A stretch of 8,990 bases of DNA, from positions 1-8,990 of the forward strand of contig JAGLDW010001230.1 of assembly GCA_023145395.1 (NCBI GenBank). Direction: 5' to 3'. Below are positions 1 to 6,614 of this stretch, in pieces. The stretch is from Lentisphaeria bacterium. GTDB taxonomy: Bacteria > Verrucomicrobiota > Lentisphaeria > Oligosphaerales > Lenti-02. A program made the position numbers and the translations under genes. Numbering within the stretch: the stretch's first letter is position 1; every line of letters begins with the position of its first letter. Under the pieces are notes generated by a model. That model was not told the DNA's origin and did no database searches. It worked only from the letters and a program-made list of their open reading frames with translations.

Positions 1-60
1 CGGGACCTCCGGGACCGAGGGCGACCTGCGCCCAGGCACTCGCGGTCCGGGGACGTCCCG
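1..60. repeat. Nested inverted repeats, possible RNA stem
   Basis: Three perfectly complementary arms nest inside one another. CGGGAC (1-6) pairs with GTCCCG (55-60), GGACCG (12-17) pairs with CGGTCC (43-48), and GGGCG (19-23) pairs with CGCCC (29-33) around a 5-base loop. No T-run follows position 60, so it is not a typical intrinsic terminator. CGGGACC is also directly repeated at 1-7 and 10-16, which allows other pairings. It may be the end of a structured RNA or terminator region of an upstream gene, or simply a chance result of high GC. Confidence 0.3.
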
Positions 61-275
61 CACCACCATCGCGTTTGCTGCGGGGGGTGGCTTGTGCCCT
101 CCGGACGCGAACCGAATCGCACAATTCCCATGCATTCCTGCCTGTGTGCTTGCAAGAGCCTCGCTTTGGCTTCACATTATGGACACATTCTGAACACGCT
201 CCAACCGTTTGTGTCATACTCGGCATCGTCGAGTGAGTTGTCGTTCATCGGCACCGTAGAGATTGTTCCCGAAAG
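1..275. other. Upstream region without a supported gene
   Basis: I see no gene here that I can defend. The first ~120 bases are very GC-rich, and all three forward frames stay open through at least position 190, so open frames mean little and the end of an upstream gene cannot be placed. Composition becomes less GC-rich from about 120 to 275, which fits a leader or promoter zone for the mla genes. The best -35/-10 pair I could find (TTGCAA at 150-155, CATTAT at 175-180) has a 19-base spacer and two mismatches per box, so I do not call it as a promoter. Nested inverted repeats in 1-60 are listed separately. Confidence 0.5.
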
Positions 276-1073
276 ATGATTTTTGTGAGTACCGGTATTT
301 CCATCAATGACGCGACCGCACGACTCGGAAAAGGCGCCCTGGGTCTGGTGGCCAACTGTGGTCGCATGGGGCGTTTTCTGATCAACGCCGTCGTCTACAC
401 ACTCCTGCCACCGCTCAAGTTCGGGCGTGTGGTCAAGCAGATCTACTTCATCGGTTTTCAATCGCTTTTGGTGATTCTGCTGACCGGTTCGTTCACGGGC
501 ATGGTTTTGAGTCTGCAGGGCTTTCACGCGCTGAGCCGCTTTGGGTCGGATGCGTTTTTGGGTCCGCTGGTTGCCATGTCGATTGTGCGTGAGCTGGGTC
601 CCGTGCTCGCGGCGTTGATGGTCACCGGGCGTGCTGGATCTGCGATCACCGCGGAAATCGGGATCATGCGGATTGGCGAGCAGTTGGACGCCATGGAGTT
701 GATGGGGCTGAATCCGTATCGGTATGTGGTTGTTCCCAATCTGGTTGCCGCCGCGATTTCGCTGCCGATTCTGACGATCATCTTCGATATCGTGGGAATC
801 TGGGGAGGATATCTTGTGGGTGTGAAGATTCTTGGGGTCAGCGGCGGCACCTATCTGGGGGAGATTCGCGCCTATCTCGGCATGAGCGATGTACTGGGTG
901 GTTTGTACAAGTCCATTTGCTTTGGGGTGATCATCGCGGGGGTGTGTTGCTACAAGGGCTGGCACACGCGTTTTGGCGCGGAGGGCGTCAGCCGGGCGAC
1001 CACGGAAGCCGTCGTGCTGAGTTCGGTTTTGATCCTTATGTGGGACTACTTCATGACATCGGCATTGTTCTGA
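276..1073 (+). CDS. mlaE: Mla phospholipid ABC transporter permease MlaE
   Basis: Inner-membrane permease of the Mla phospholipid transporter, 265 residues, the usual family length. It should pair with MlaF and MlaD to move phospholipid between the inner membrane and the periplasmic carrier. Hydrophobic segments lie at about 61-80, 98-120, 153-185, 210-228 and 245-265. The family signature is clear: LGPVLAALMVTGRAGSA from about residue 106, then the cytoplasmic coupling segment MRIGEQLDAMELMGLNP from residue 131, with the conserved Glu-Gln pair at 135-136. The start is uncertain. ATG 276 has only GAAAG directly against it, whereas GTG 285, three codons on, would place the same GAAAG about 9 bases upstream. 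The stop (1071-1073) is followed after one base by ATGATCAC, which is the same sequence that begins mlaF. Identification is firm; the exact N-terminus is not. Confidence 0.93.
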   Translation: MIFVSTGISINDATARLGKGALGLVANCGRMGRFLINAVVYTLLPPLKFGRVVKQIYFIGFQSLLVILLTGSFTGMVLSLQGFHALSRFGSDAFLGPLVAMSIVRELGPVLAALMVTGRAGSAITAEIGIMRIGEQLDAMELMGLNPYRYVVVPNLVAAAISLPILTIIFDIVGIWGGYLVGVKILGVSGGTYLGEIRAYLGMSDVLGGLYKSICFGVIIAGVCCYKGWHTRFGAEGVSRATTEAVVLSSVLILMWDYFMTSALF

Positions 1074-1074
1074 C

Positions 1075-1146
1075 ATGATCACTCAGAATCCAGAAGTCAG
1101 TATTCAGCATTCAGAAGTCAGAATCCAGAGTGACAATCCTGTATGA
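1075..1146 (+). CDS. 23-codon ORF bridging mlaE and mlaF (possible coupling peptide)
   Basis: This short frame begins with an ATG one base after the mlaE stop, reads through the heptamer repeats, and ends at TGA 1144-1146, which overlaps the mlaF start as ATGA (1143-1146). It encodes 23 residues beginning MITQNPEV. Its first bases (ATGATCAC) duplicate the mlaF start, so the frame appears to be a by-product of an insertion rather than an old gene. It could let ribosomes leaving mlaE reach the mlaF start by coupled re-initiation. I see no Shine-Dalgarno of its own and no resemblance to a known peptide, so a peptide function is unlikely. Confidence 0.3.
   Translation: MITQNPEVSIQHSEVRIQSDNPV
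1083..1131 (+). repeat. Heptamer tandem repeat, seven units (consensus YCAGAAK)
   Basis: Seven uninterrupted 7-base units can be read directly: TCAGAAT, CCAGAAG, TCAGTAT, TCAGCAT, TCAGAAG, TCAGAAT and CCAGAGT. The CAG core is kept in every unit and spacing never slips. The stretch is much less GC-rich than the genes around it. Heptanucleotide tandem repeats are known as dispersed intergenic families in some bacteria, such as the STRR of filamentous cyanobacteria. Whether this one belongs to a dispersed family cannot be judged from one copy. It occupies the place where the mlaF ribosome-binding site would be expected. Confidence 0.85.
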
Positions 1147-1880
1147 TCACGGTTGACAACATTCACAAATCGTTTGACGGCGTTCCTGTTCTTCAGGGCT
1201 TGTCCCTGCATGTGGAGGCGGGTGAGTTTGTGGCGCTGATCGGGCGCAGCGGGTACGGCAAGAGCGTGCTGCTGCGGCATATCGCCGGCATGCTCCGTCC
1301 CGACTCTGGACAGATCGTGGTCGACGGGCAGAATTTGCACACGCTTCGCGGCGCCCAGTTGCAGGCGTTGCGGGCACGGTTCGGTTTTGTGTTCCAGGGG
1401 GGCGCGCTGTTCGATTCGATGACGGTTTTCGACAATGTGGCCTTTCCCTTGCGCGAGAAGACAAAGGAGGGGGAGACCGAAATTGCGGAGCGCGTGCACA
1501 ATGCTCTGGGGCGAGTGGGGCTGGTCGATGCGGGAGAGAAATTCCCTGCTCAGATCAGTGGGGGCATGGTGAAACGGACCGCGTTGGCCAGAGCCTTGGT
1601 GCTGGAGCCCGAGTTCCTCTTCTTCGATGAGCCGACCACGGGTTTGGATCCCATGACTGGTCAGGCGATCCTGAACTTGATCGACTCCTGCCACCGGAAC
1701 TTGAAGTACACGGGAATCATCGTCACCCACCAGATTCCCCGTGTATTCGACATTGTTGATAAAGTGGCGGTGCTGCACGAGGGGACGATTCGTTTTTTCG
1801 GCCCGCCTGAGGAACTTGCGGAGTCCGCAGACGAGGTGGTTCGGCAACTCGTCACAGGCACTGTGGACAATCCCGTGTAA
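1143..1880 (+). CDS. mlaF: Mla phospholipid ABC transporter ATPase MlaF
   Basis: ATP-hydrolysing subunit of the Mla transporter, 245 residues, cytoplasmic face of the inner membrane, partner of MlaE. All ABC motifs are present: Walker A GRSGYGKS at 34-41, Q-loop Gln 85, signature SGGMVKRTALARA from residue 139, Walker B FLFFDEP with Asp 162 and Glu 163, D-loop GLDP, and switch His 196 in VTHQ. The SGGMxKR form of the signature is typical of the MlaF/Ttg2A group rather than of general import ATPases. No good Shine-Dalgarno precedes ATG 1143; the area is filled by the heptamer array, so translation may depend on coupling from the short frame that ends in the ATGA overlap. The gene ends 37 bases before mlaD. 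Confidence 0.95.
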   Translation: MITVDNIHKSFDGVPVLQGLSLHVEAGEFVALIGRSGYGKSVLLRHIAGMLRPDSGQIVVDGQNLHTLRGAQLQALRARFGFVFQGGALFDSMTVFDNVAFPLREKTKEGETEIAERVHNALGRVGLVDAGEKFPAQISGGMVKRTALARALVLEPEFLFFDEPTTGLDPMTGQAILNLIDSCHRNLKYTGIIVTHQIPRVFDIVDKVAVLHEGTIRFFGPPEELAESADEVVRQLVTGTVDNPV

Positions 1881-1917
1881 TGTGTTGGCAGATAGCTCGC
1901 AGGGAGCATGGAAAGAC

Positions 1918-2361
1918 ATGAGAAAGAAAAGCGTCGAGTTGACTGTTGGTGTGTTTGTGATAGCGGGCGCACTGTGCTTTGCCTATTTATCCGTGCGCTT
2001 CACCCGGGCGGAGATTTCGGGTGGCGACACGTACGAGGTGACTGCTGTGTTCGAGAATGTCGGTGGCCTTCGCAAGGGAGCCAACGTCGAAATCGCGGGC
2101 GTGCCCGTGGGACGTGTGGTCGTGCTTAGTCTGGACGACTACCGGGCTCTTGCGACCATGCGGATCGACAAGTCGGTGGAGTTGCAGACCGACACCATCG
2201 CCTCGATCAAAACCAAGGGGCTGATCGGTGAGAAATATGTTTCCCTGCTACCCGGAGGGGACGATGAGGTCGTGGCCCCCGGCGGACGGCTTCGGGATAC
2301 GGAATCGGCACTCGACATCGAGGCGCTGATCTCCAAGATCGCCTTTGGGAAAGTGGAATAG
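1918..2361 (+). CDS. mlaD: MCE-domain phospholipid-binding protein MlaD
   Basis: Periplasmic, membrane-anchored MCE protein that forms the lipid channel on top of MlaFE, 147 residues. Residues 1-8 are basic, a single membrane segment follows at about 9-27, and the MCE domain covers about 38-135 with the signature VFENVGGLRKGANVEIAGVPVGRV and the later KGLIGEKYVSLLPGG. It ends just after the DTESALDIEALI helix, so it lacks the low-complexity tail found in the E. coli protein (183 residues). ATG 1918 is chosen because it gives the standard short N-terminus before the membrane helix. AGGGAG at 1901-1906 lies 11 bases upstream and GGAAAG at 1910-1915 is very close. An ATG at 1908 is in another frame. 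mlaC follows after 17 bases. Confidence 0.93.
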   Translation: MRKKSVELTVGVFVIAGALCFAYLSVRFTRAEISGGDTYEVTAVFENVGGLRKGANVEIAGVPVGRVVVLSLDDYRALATMRIDKSVELQTDTIASIKTKGLIGEKYVSLLPGGDDEVVAPGGRLRDTESALDIEALISKIAFGKVE

Positions 2362-2378
2362 AAACAAGGATTGCCGCC

Positions 2379-3011
2379 ATGAGAAAGTACCGTGTTTTCT
2401 TTTTCTTCGCTCTTGCAGCATGCGTGTGCACGGGATGGGCGCAGAAGCCGGACAACCCCACCAAGGTCATCCGCAGGACCACGGACGCGGTCCTCAAGAC
2501 GGTGACCGATCCCGTACTCTCCGCCGTGGGGAAGAAGCAGGAACGGCGTGCGGAGATGATGCGGATCACGAACGATGTTTTCGACTGGCCGCGTATGGCG
2601 CGCAGCTCTATGGGGCGGAATTGGCGGAAACTCGACGAGAAGCAGCGCGAGGAGTTCATCCCCGCCTTCAAGGAATTGATCATGACTGCCTATCTGGGGC
2701 ATGTCGAGGGGTATTCCGGGGAGAAGATCGAGTACAAGAACGAGCGGGTCGAGGAAGGGAAGTTCGGCGAAGTGACCACGGTCATATCCACCAAGGAACA
2801 CGGGGACATCGACATCATCTACCGCATGTGGCTGCGGGATGGCGAGTGGCGGGTGCGGGACGTCTCGGTTCTTGGGGTCAGCCTGGTGCGCAACTATCGC
2901 ACGCAGTTTTCCACGTTGATGCGCAAGGGGACATTCGAGGAGATGATGGTGAAGCTGCGCAAGAAGATCGAGAAGCAGCGCGTTGAGGGAACCGAGCTGA
3001 AAGGCAAGTAG
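2379..3011 (+). CDS. mlaC: Periplasmic phospholipid carrier MlaC (Ttg2D family)
   Basis: Soluble carrier that binds phospholipid and shuttles it between MlaA at the outer membrane and MlaFED, 210 residues. After an export signal, the MlaC/Ttg2D domain covers about 30-200, with VFDWPRMARSSMGRNWRKL, FKELIMTAYLGHVEGY and the diagnostic GEWRVRDVSVLGVSLVRNYR. The export signal is unusual: MRKYR, a short hydrophobic run, then L12-A13-A14-C15, which fits a lipobox. The alternative is signal peptidase I cleavage after GWA at residue 21. If C15 is lipidated the carrier would be membrane-tethered, unlike the E. coli protein. AAGGA at 2366-2370 sits 8 bases before the ATG. Confidence 0.92.
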   Translation: MRKYRVFFFFALAACVCTGWAQKPDNPTKVIRRTTDAVLKTVTDPVLSAVGKKQERRAEMMRITNDVFDWPRMARSSMGRNWRKLDEKQREEFIPAFKELIMTAYLGHVEGYSGEKIEYKNERVEEGKFGEVTTVISTKEHGDIDIIYRMWLRDGEWRVRDVSVLGVSLVRNYRTQFSTLMRKGTFEEMMVKLRKKIEKQRVEGTELKGK

Positions 3012-3046
3012 TGCGCGGCCATTTCGTTTGATTGTGACTATGTGAC

Positions 3047-3052
3047 AGGAGG
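3047..3052 (+). promoter_or_regulatory. Strong Shine-Dalgarno AGGAGG deciding the mlaA start
   Basis: AGGAGG lies 7 bases before ATG 3060 and only 4 before ATG 3057, so 3060 is the better start. A GTG at 3042 lies upstream of this site, which rules against using it. This is the best ribosome-binding site in the mla cluster. Confidence 0.75.
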
Positions 3053-3059
3053 CAGGATG

Positions 3060-3791
3060 ATGTCGAAGACAGGTTCTATTATTTTTGCGATATGGCTGGT
3101 TGCTGTTCTAGCGGCTTCTCCCTGTTCTCGCGCGCAGGATGACGATGCATTCGACGACTACCTGGACGGCGAGGAAGAAATGACGATGGTCGCCGATCCT
3201 CTGGAATCCGTCAATCGCGTCTTCTATCACTTCAACGACAAGCTGCACGCCTGGATTCTCAACCCGGTTGCCAAAGGCTATCGCGCTGTCGTCCCGGAGG
3301 AGTTCCGCATCGCCACGCGCAATGTCTTTGAAAACATGCGCATGCCGAAGCGGTTTGTGAACTGCCTGCTCCAGGGGAAGCTGAAGGCGAGCGGCACGGA
3401 ACTGCTTCGGTTCGTGGTGAACAGCACGATCGGCGTGGCGGGCATAGAGGATGTAGCGGGAGACGAGCTGGGTATCAAGGCGCAGAGGGAGGACACGGGA
3501 CAAACTCTCGGAGGCTACGGGATTGGCGAGGGGATCTACATCACTTGGCCCATCCTCGGCCCCTCGAATCTCCGGGACAGCGTTGGTTTTGTGGGGGACA
3601 TGCTTCTTGACCCGATCACCTGGCTTGTGCCCAACATCTATGCGCGGGGAGGAATCCGGACTGAAGAGGTCGTGAATGGGACCTCGTTGCGGATTGGGGA
3701 GTACGAAAAGACGCAGGCGGCGGCGTTGGACCACTACGAGTCACTTAAGGATATGTACACCCAGTATCGTCAGGAGCAGATCAAACGGTAG
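3060..3791 (+). CDS. mlaA: Outer-membrane lipid-asymmetry protein MlaA (VacJ family)
   Basis: Outer-membrane component that removes misplaced phospholipid from the outer leaflet and passes it to MlaC, 243 residues from the chosen ATG. The signal segment runs to about residue 25. An acidic linker (DDDAFDDYLDGEEE) follows, then the VacJ domain: DPLESVNRVFYHFND, the VPEEFR and NVFENMRMPKRFVN region, NSTIGVAGIEDVA, the QTLGGYGIGEGIYITWPILGPS block and DPITW. The family is normally a lipoprotein, but here the only nearby Cys (residue 22) stands in ASPC, which is not a lipobox. SRA|Q at 23-26 instead suits signal peptidase I. mlaA is unlinked to mlaFEDC in E. coli, so its place here directly after mlaC supports a shared role. 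The next gene begins after 39 bases. Confidence 0.93.
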   Translation: MSKTGSIIFAIWLVAVLAASPCSRAQDDDAFDDYLDGEEEMTMVADPLESVNRVFYHFNDKLHAWILNPVAKGYRAVVPEEFRIATRNVFENMRMPKRFVNCLLQGKLKASGTELLRFVVNSTIGVAGIEDVAGDELGIKAQREDTGQTLGGYGIGEGIYITWPILGPSNLRDSVGFVGDMLLDPITWLVPNIYARGGIRTEEVVNGTSLRIGEYEKTQAAALDHYESLKDMYTQYRQEQIKR

Positions 3792-3830
3792 CCTGAATGC
3801 TGCTGCTGACGAATCCGACCGGAGAGAACG

Positions 3831-6614
3831 ATGAAACGTGCGCTGACTGCCCTCGCCACACTGTCCGTCGTTGTCTGCTTTGCTGCCCCACAAACCGTGG
3901 TGGAGTGGACGTTCGACGAGTCCGGGGATGCAAAGGAATGGTCCACTGCCAACCACGTGTCCAATGTGCGGGTGGCCGACGGCGCCCTCAAGGGCACCTT
4001 GATGGACTGGGACCCATGGGTGACCAGCCCTCAGTTCGAGATCAAGGCCGACACTTGGCAGCGCGTTGAATTTCGACTGCGCACGACGGTGAGCGGTACT
4101 GGTCAGCTCTTCTTCACGTCCACCACGAAATCGCCCTATGGAGGATTCTTCCCCAGAAAAAATGTATCCTGGCGTGTCAATGGGGACGGACAATGGCATG
4201 ACTATTCGATCCTGCCGTTCTGGCAGAGCGAGAAGAAGATCATTATGATCCGCCTGGATTTTGCCAGGGTCTCTGGCGCGGACAAGGGGGTGGGGACATT
4301 CGAGCTGGACTGGTTGCGGATTGTGCAGGCTGCCACCCCCGGGCGTCTGGCCAAGCCTCCGCAGTGGCGGTTCCCTGCAGATGTTGGCGCGCTTTCCCCC
4401 TCTGGTCTCTTGACCGCGAGGAGGACCAAGGGGGGGCTTGGCCTTGTTGCGGCGAATCGCGACGATTGGCTCGAAAGCTCCTACTTCTCATTCCCTGCAG
4501 ACGATGCCTTCTTCGCCGTGGTGCGCATGTCGACGAAGGTTGGCAGGACGGCCTCGCTCTCGTGGCTATCCGGCAAGGCGAAAAGCCGTGCTGTTCTTGA
4601 TTTTGCCGTGATTCCCGACGGGCTTATGCGCACATACAATCTCGATCTCTCCAGCTCCAAGACATGGAGTGATGACATCCATCGTGTCGGGTTTCGTCCT
4701 CCTCTAGGAAAAGGGGAGAGCACGCTCGCCGAGCTTGTTTTTGCAGAGGACCCGAGTGGACCTCCCTCTCCATTCCCGCTCTACGCCGGGCTCGAGGAGG
4801 CGATCAATCGGGCGGGGCGTTCCGCCTCGTTCCTAGTGAGCCTGGAGAATCGCGGCGGCGAGACGATGGTGGATGCCCGGATCAAGCATCTGCGCTTGCC
4901 GCTGGGGGTTTCCGCGGTGAAGAGGGAAGGGTGGGACAGAATTGGAGCCATCGATGTTTTCGACCGTCTTGAACACCGGTTCCAATTGCTTGCCTCGGGC
5001 CCGGTGTCGGGGCCCTTCGAGCTGGTTGTCGAGGGAGGTGGCGCAAGGTGCAGCTTTACCGGCGAACTGAAGTTCGAAGCCTCTTTGAGTCTCCCCAAGG
5101 CCGACTATGTGCCCATTCCCCATCCGGTTGAATCCGACTACGAGATCGGTGCGCTGTATTTTCCCGGCTGGCCGACGATCGACCGCTGGGCGCGCATCTG
5201 GGCGACGGACCCGCAGCGCAGGCCCGTGCTGGGATGGTACGACGAGGCGAATCCCGAGGTGGTGGACTGGCAAATCAAGTGGGCGGTGGAGAATGGCATC
5301 CAGTTCTTCATGGTGGACTGGTACTGGAACAAGGGAAGCATGCATTTGGAGCACTGGATCCGCGCTTGGGAGAAGGCCCGCTATCGCAGCTATCTGAAAT
5401 GGTGCATGATGTATGCCAACCACAACCCGAAGGGAAGTCATTCGGAGGAGGACCAGCGCAACGTCACGAAGTACTGGATTGACAATTTCTTCCACTTGGC
5501 TGAATACTACCGGATCGACGGGAAACCTGTAGTCATGTACTGGAGCCCGGCCGGACTCAAGCGCGACATGGGGGAGGGTGCCGGTGGCGCGAAAAAGTTG
5601 CTGGATATTTCCCGCGAGATGGCGCGTGAGGCGGGCTACAAGGGGATTCACTTCATCGCCATGAAGTGGCCTGAGGCCTCGACCAGAGCCGGCGATGTGC
5701 AATGGTTGAAGGACGAAGGGTTCGACATGACCAGTTTGTACCATTTCATGCACCACGGCGGCAAGGCCGAGAACCCTAGGCGGTTCCCCTTCAAGCTGGT
5801 GGCGGATTGCAGCTACGAATGGTGGCAGGCCCGTCGCGAGACCGGAATCCTGCCGTTCATGCCAAATCTTTCGACAGGCTGGCACTCCCGGCCGTGGCAT
5901 CATGACAAGGGAACCTGGATTGAGGGGCGCACTGTCGCGGATTTCAGGCGGATCTGCGCAGACGCGCGCAAGTTCGCGGACGAGACTGGGATTCGGCGGA
6001 TGGTGCTAGCGCCGATCAACGAGTGGGGCGAGGGGTCGTATGCCGAGCCGAACACGGAGTTTGGTTTCGGCATGTACGAGAGTGTTCGGGATGCATTCTG
6101 CAGGAAACCGCTGGGAGGGTGGCCGGCGAACTATGGTCCTTCGGACGTGGGCCTCGGTCCCTATGATCTCCCAAAGGCGAAACGGAACGATTTGACCCAT
6201 TGGACGTTTGCAGGGGATGCCCAGGGGTGGAGAGCTGCCATGGGGATTCAGAACTTCAAGGGCGGTGGCGGCTCTCTGAGATTTCGGACAAGCAGCAACG
6301 ATCCGGCGCTATCCACATCGCTGGGGCGCATCCGGGCCCGAAACTATCGACGAGTGGTCGTTCGCATGAAAACGGCGCCGTCCGGACCTGGGGAGAAGAG
6401 CGCTCTTCAGCTGTTTTGGAGCACGAACAGTGCGTCCATTAGTGAAACAACCAGTGCTTCGGTGGCGATTCAAGGGGATGGTGAGTTCCACGAGTATGCC
6501 ATCGAAGTGGCGGAGAATCCGCGCTGGCGCGGGCGTCTCAAAAGCTTCCGGCTCGATCCTGGCAGCCACAGAGACGTGGTCGTCGAGATCACGGAGATCC
6601 GCCTGCAAAAGTAG
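3831..6614 (+). CDS. Secreted GH99/WbsX-like protein with three carbohydrate-binding-like modules
   Basis: An exported 927-residue protein, probably acting on a polysaccharide or glycan. Modules in order: signal peptide (1 to about 19); binding-like module A (about 22-166); module B (about 190-312); an Ig-like or NEW3-like segment (about 318-415); a GH99/WbsX-type domain (about 438-760); and module C (about 785-927). The catalytic domain shows YFPGWP at 443, FFMVDWYWNKG with Asp 496, YYRIDGKPVVMYW, and the hallmark NEWGEGSY at 730-737. Glu 731 and Glu 734 have the same three-residue spacing as the catalytic Glu pair of GH99 endo-mannosidases. This family is often labelled glycosyltransferase WbsX; the signal peptide and binding modules favour a hydrolase here. 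Substrate unknown. GGAGAG (3821-3826) precedes the ATG by 4 bases. It is 39 bases after mlaA, so read-through from the mla operon is plausible. Confidence 0.8.
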   Translation: MKRALTALATLSVVVCFAAPQTVVEWTFDESGDAKEWSTANHVSNVRVADGALKGTLMDWDPWVTSPQFEIKADTWQRVEFRLRTTVSGTGQLFFTSTTKSPYGGFFPRKNVSWRVNGDGQWHDYSILPFWQSEKKIIMIRLDFARVSGADKGVGTFELDWLRIVQAATPGRLAKPPQWRFPADVGALSPSGLLTARRTKGGLGLVAANRDDWLESSYFSFPADDAFFAVVRMSTKVGRTASLSWLSGKAKSRAVLDFAVIPDGLMRTYNLDLSSSKTWSDDIHRVGFRPPLGKGESTLAELVFAEDPSGPPSPFPLYAGLEEAINRAGRSASFLVSLENRGGETMVDARIKHLRLPLGVSAVKREGWDRIGAIDVFDRLEHRFQLLASGPVSGPFELVVEGGGARCSFTGELKFEASLSLPKADYVPIPHPVESDYEIGALYFPGWPTIDRWARIWATDPQRRPVLGWYDEANPEVVDWQIKWAVENGIQFFMVDWYWNKGSMHLEHWIRAWEKARYRSYLKWCMMYANHNPKGSHSEEDQRNVTKYWIDNFFHLAEYYRIDGKPVVMYWSPAGLKRDMGEGAGGAKKLLDISREMAREAGYKGIHFIAMKWPEASTRAGDVQWLKDEGFDMTSLYHFMHHGGKAENPRRFPFKLVADCSYEWWQARRETGILPFMPNLSTGWHSRPWHHDKGTWIEGRTVADFRRICADARKFADETGIRRMVLAPINEWGEGSYAEPNTEFGFGMYESVRDAFCRKPLGGWPANYGPSDVGLGPYDLPKAKRNDLTHWTFAGDAQGWRAAMGIQNFKGGGGSLRFRTSSNDPALSTSLGRIRARNYRRVVVRMKTAPSGPGEKSALQLFWSTNSASISETTSASVAIQGDGEFHEYAIEVAENPRWRGRLKSFRLDPGSHRDVVVEITEIRLQK

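Larger units (their letters stand above)
1075..1150. repeat. 8-bp direct repeat ATGATCAC bounding the heptamer array
   Basis: ATGATCAC occurs at 1075-1082 and again at 1143-1150. The heptamer array starts at the very next base after the first copy and ends 11 bases before the second. Deleting one copy and the 60 bases between them gives TGACATGATCACGG, in which the mlaE stop would be one base from the mlaF ATG, a typical tight operon junction. This is the pattern expected of a target-site duplication. A shorter TGACA repeat (1071-1075 and 1131-1135) offers an alternative boundary. Confidence 0.6.

Noticed and set aside
150..180. Possible sigma-70 promoter (TTGCAA and CATTAT)
   Set aside because: Two mismatches in each box and a 19-base spacer; similar matches are expected by chance.
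94..279. GTG-started 61-codon frame that overlaps the mlaE ATG as ATGA
   Set aside because: The overlap is tempting, but the frame is open from position 1, as are the other two forward frames nearby, and the product resembles no protein I know. It may be the tail of an upstream gene, but I cannot support it.
177..1082. 301-codon open frame on the minus strand opposite mlaE
   Set aside because: It lies antisense to a clear MlaE permease; its product is rich in His, Arg, Gln and Asn with no domain-like pattern, as expected of a shadow in GC-rich DNA.
1083..1131. CRISPR array
   Set aside because: The 7-base units are contiguous with no spacers, and no cas gene is present.
1104..1919. 271-codon open frame on the minus strand opposite mlaF
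   Set aside because: It is antisense to an ATPase with every ABC motif intact, and its product shows no recognisable family features.
1908..2129. ATG at 1908 with a 73-codon frame before mlaD
   Set aside because: It is out of frame with the MCE protein and gives an Arg- and Cys-rich product; ATG 1918 gives a normal MlaD N-terminus.
4833..5903. 356-codon open frame on the minus strand inside the GH99-like gene
   Set aside because: It is the mirror frame of the catalytic region of a protein with clear family motifs, and the composition is His- and Pro-rich and not protein-like.
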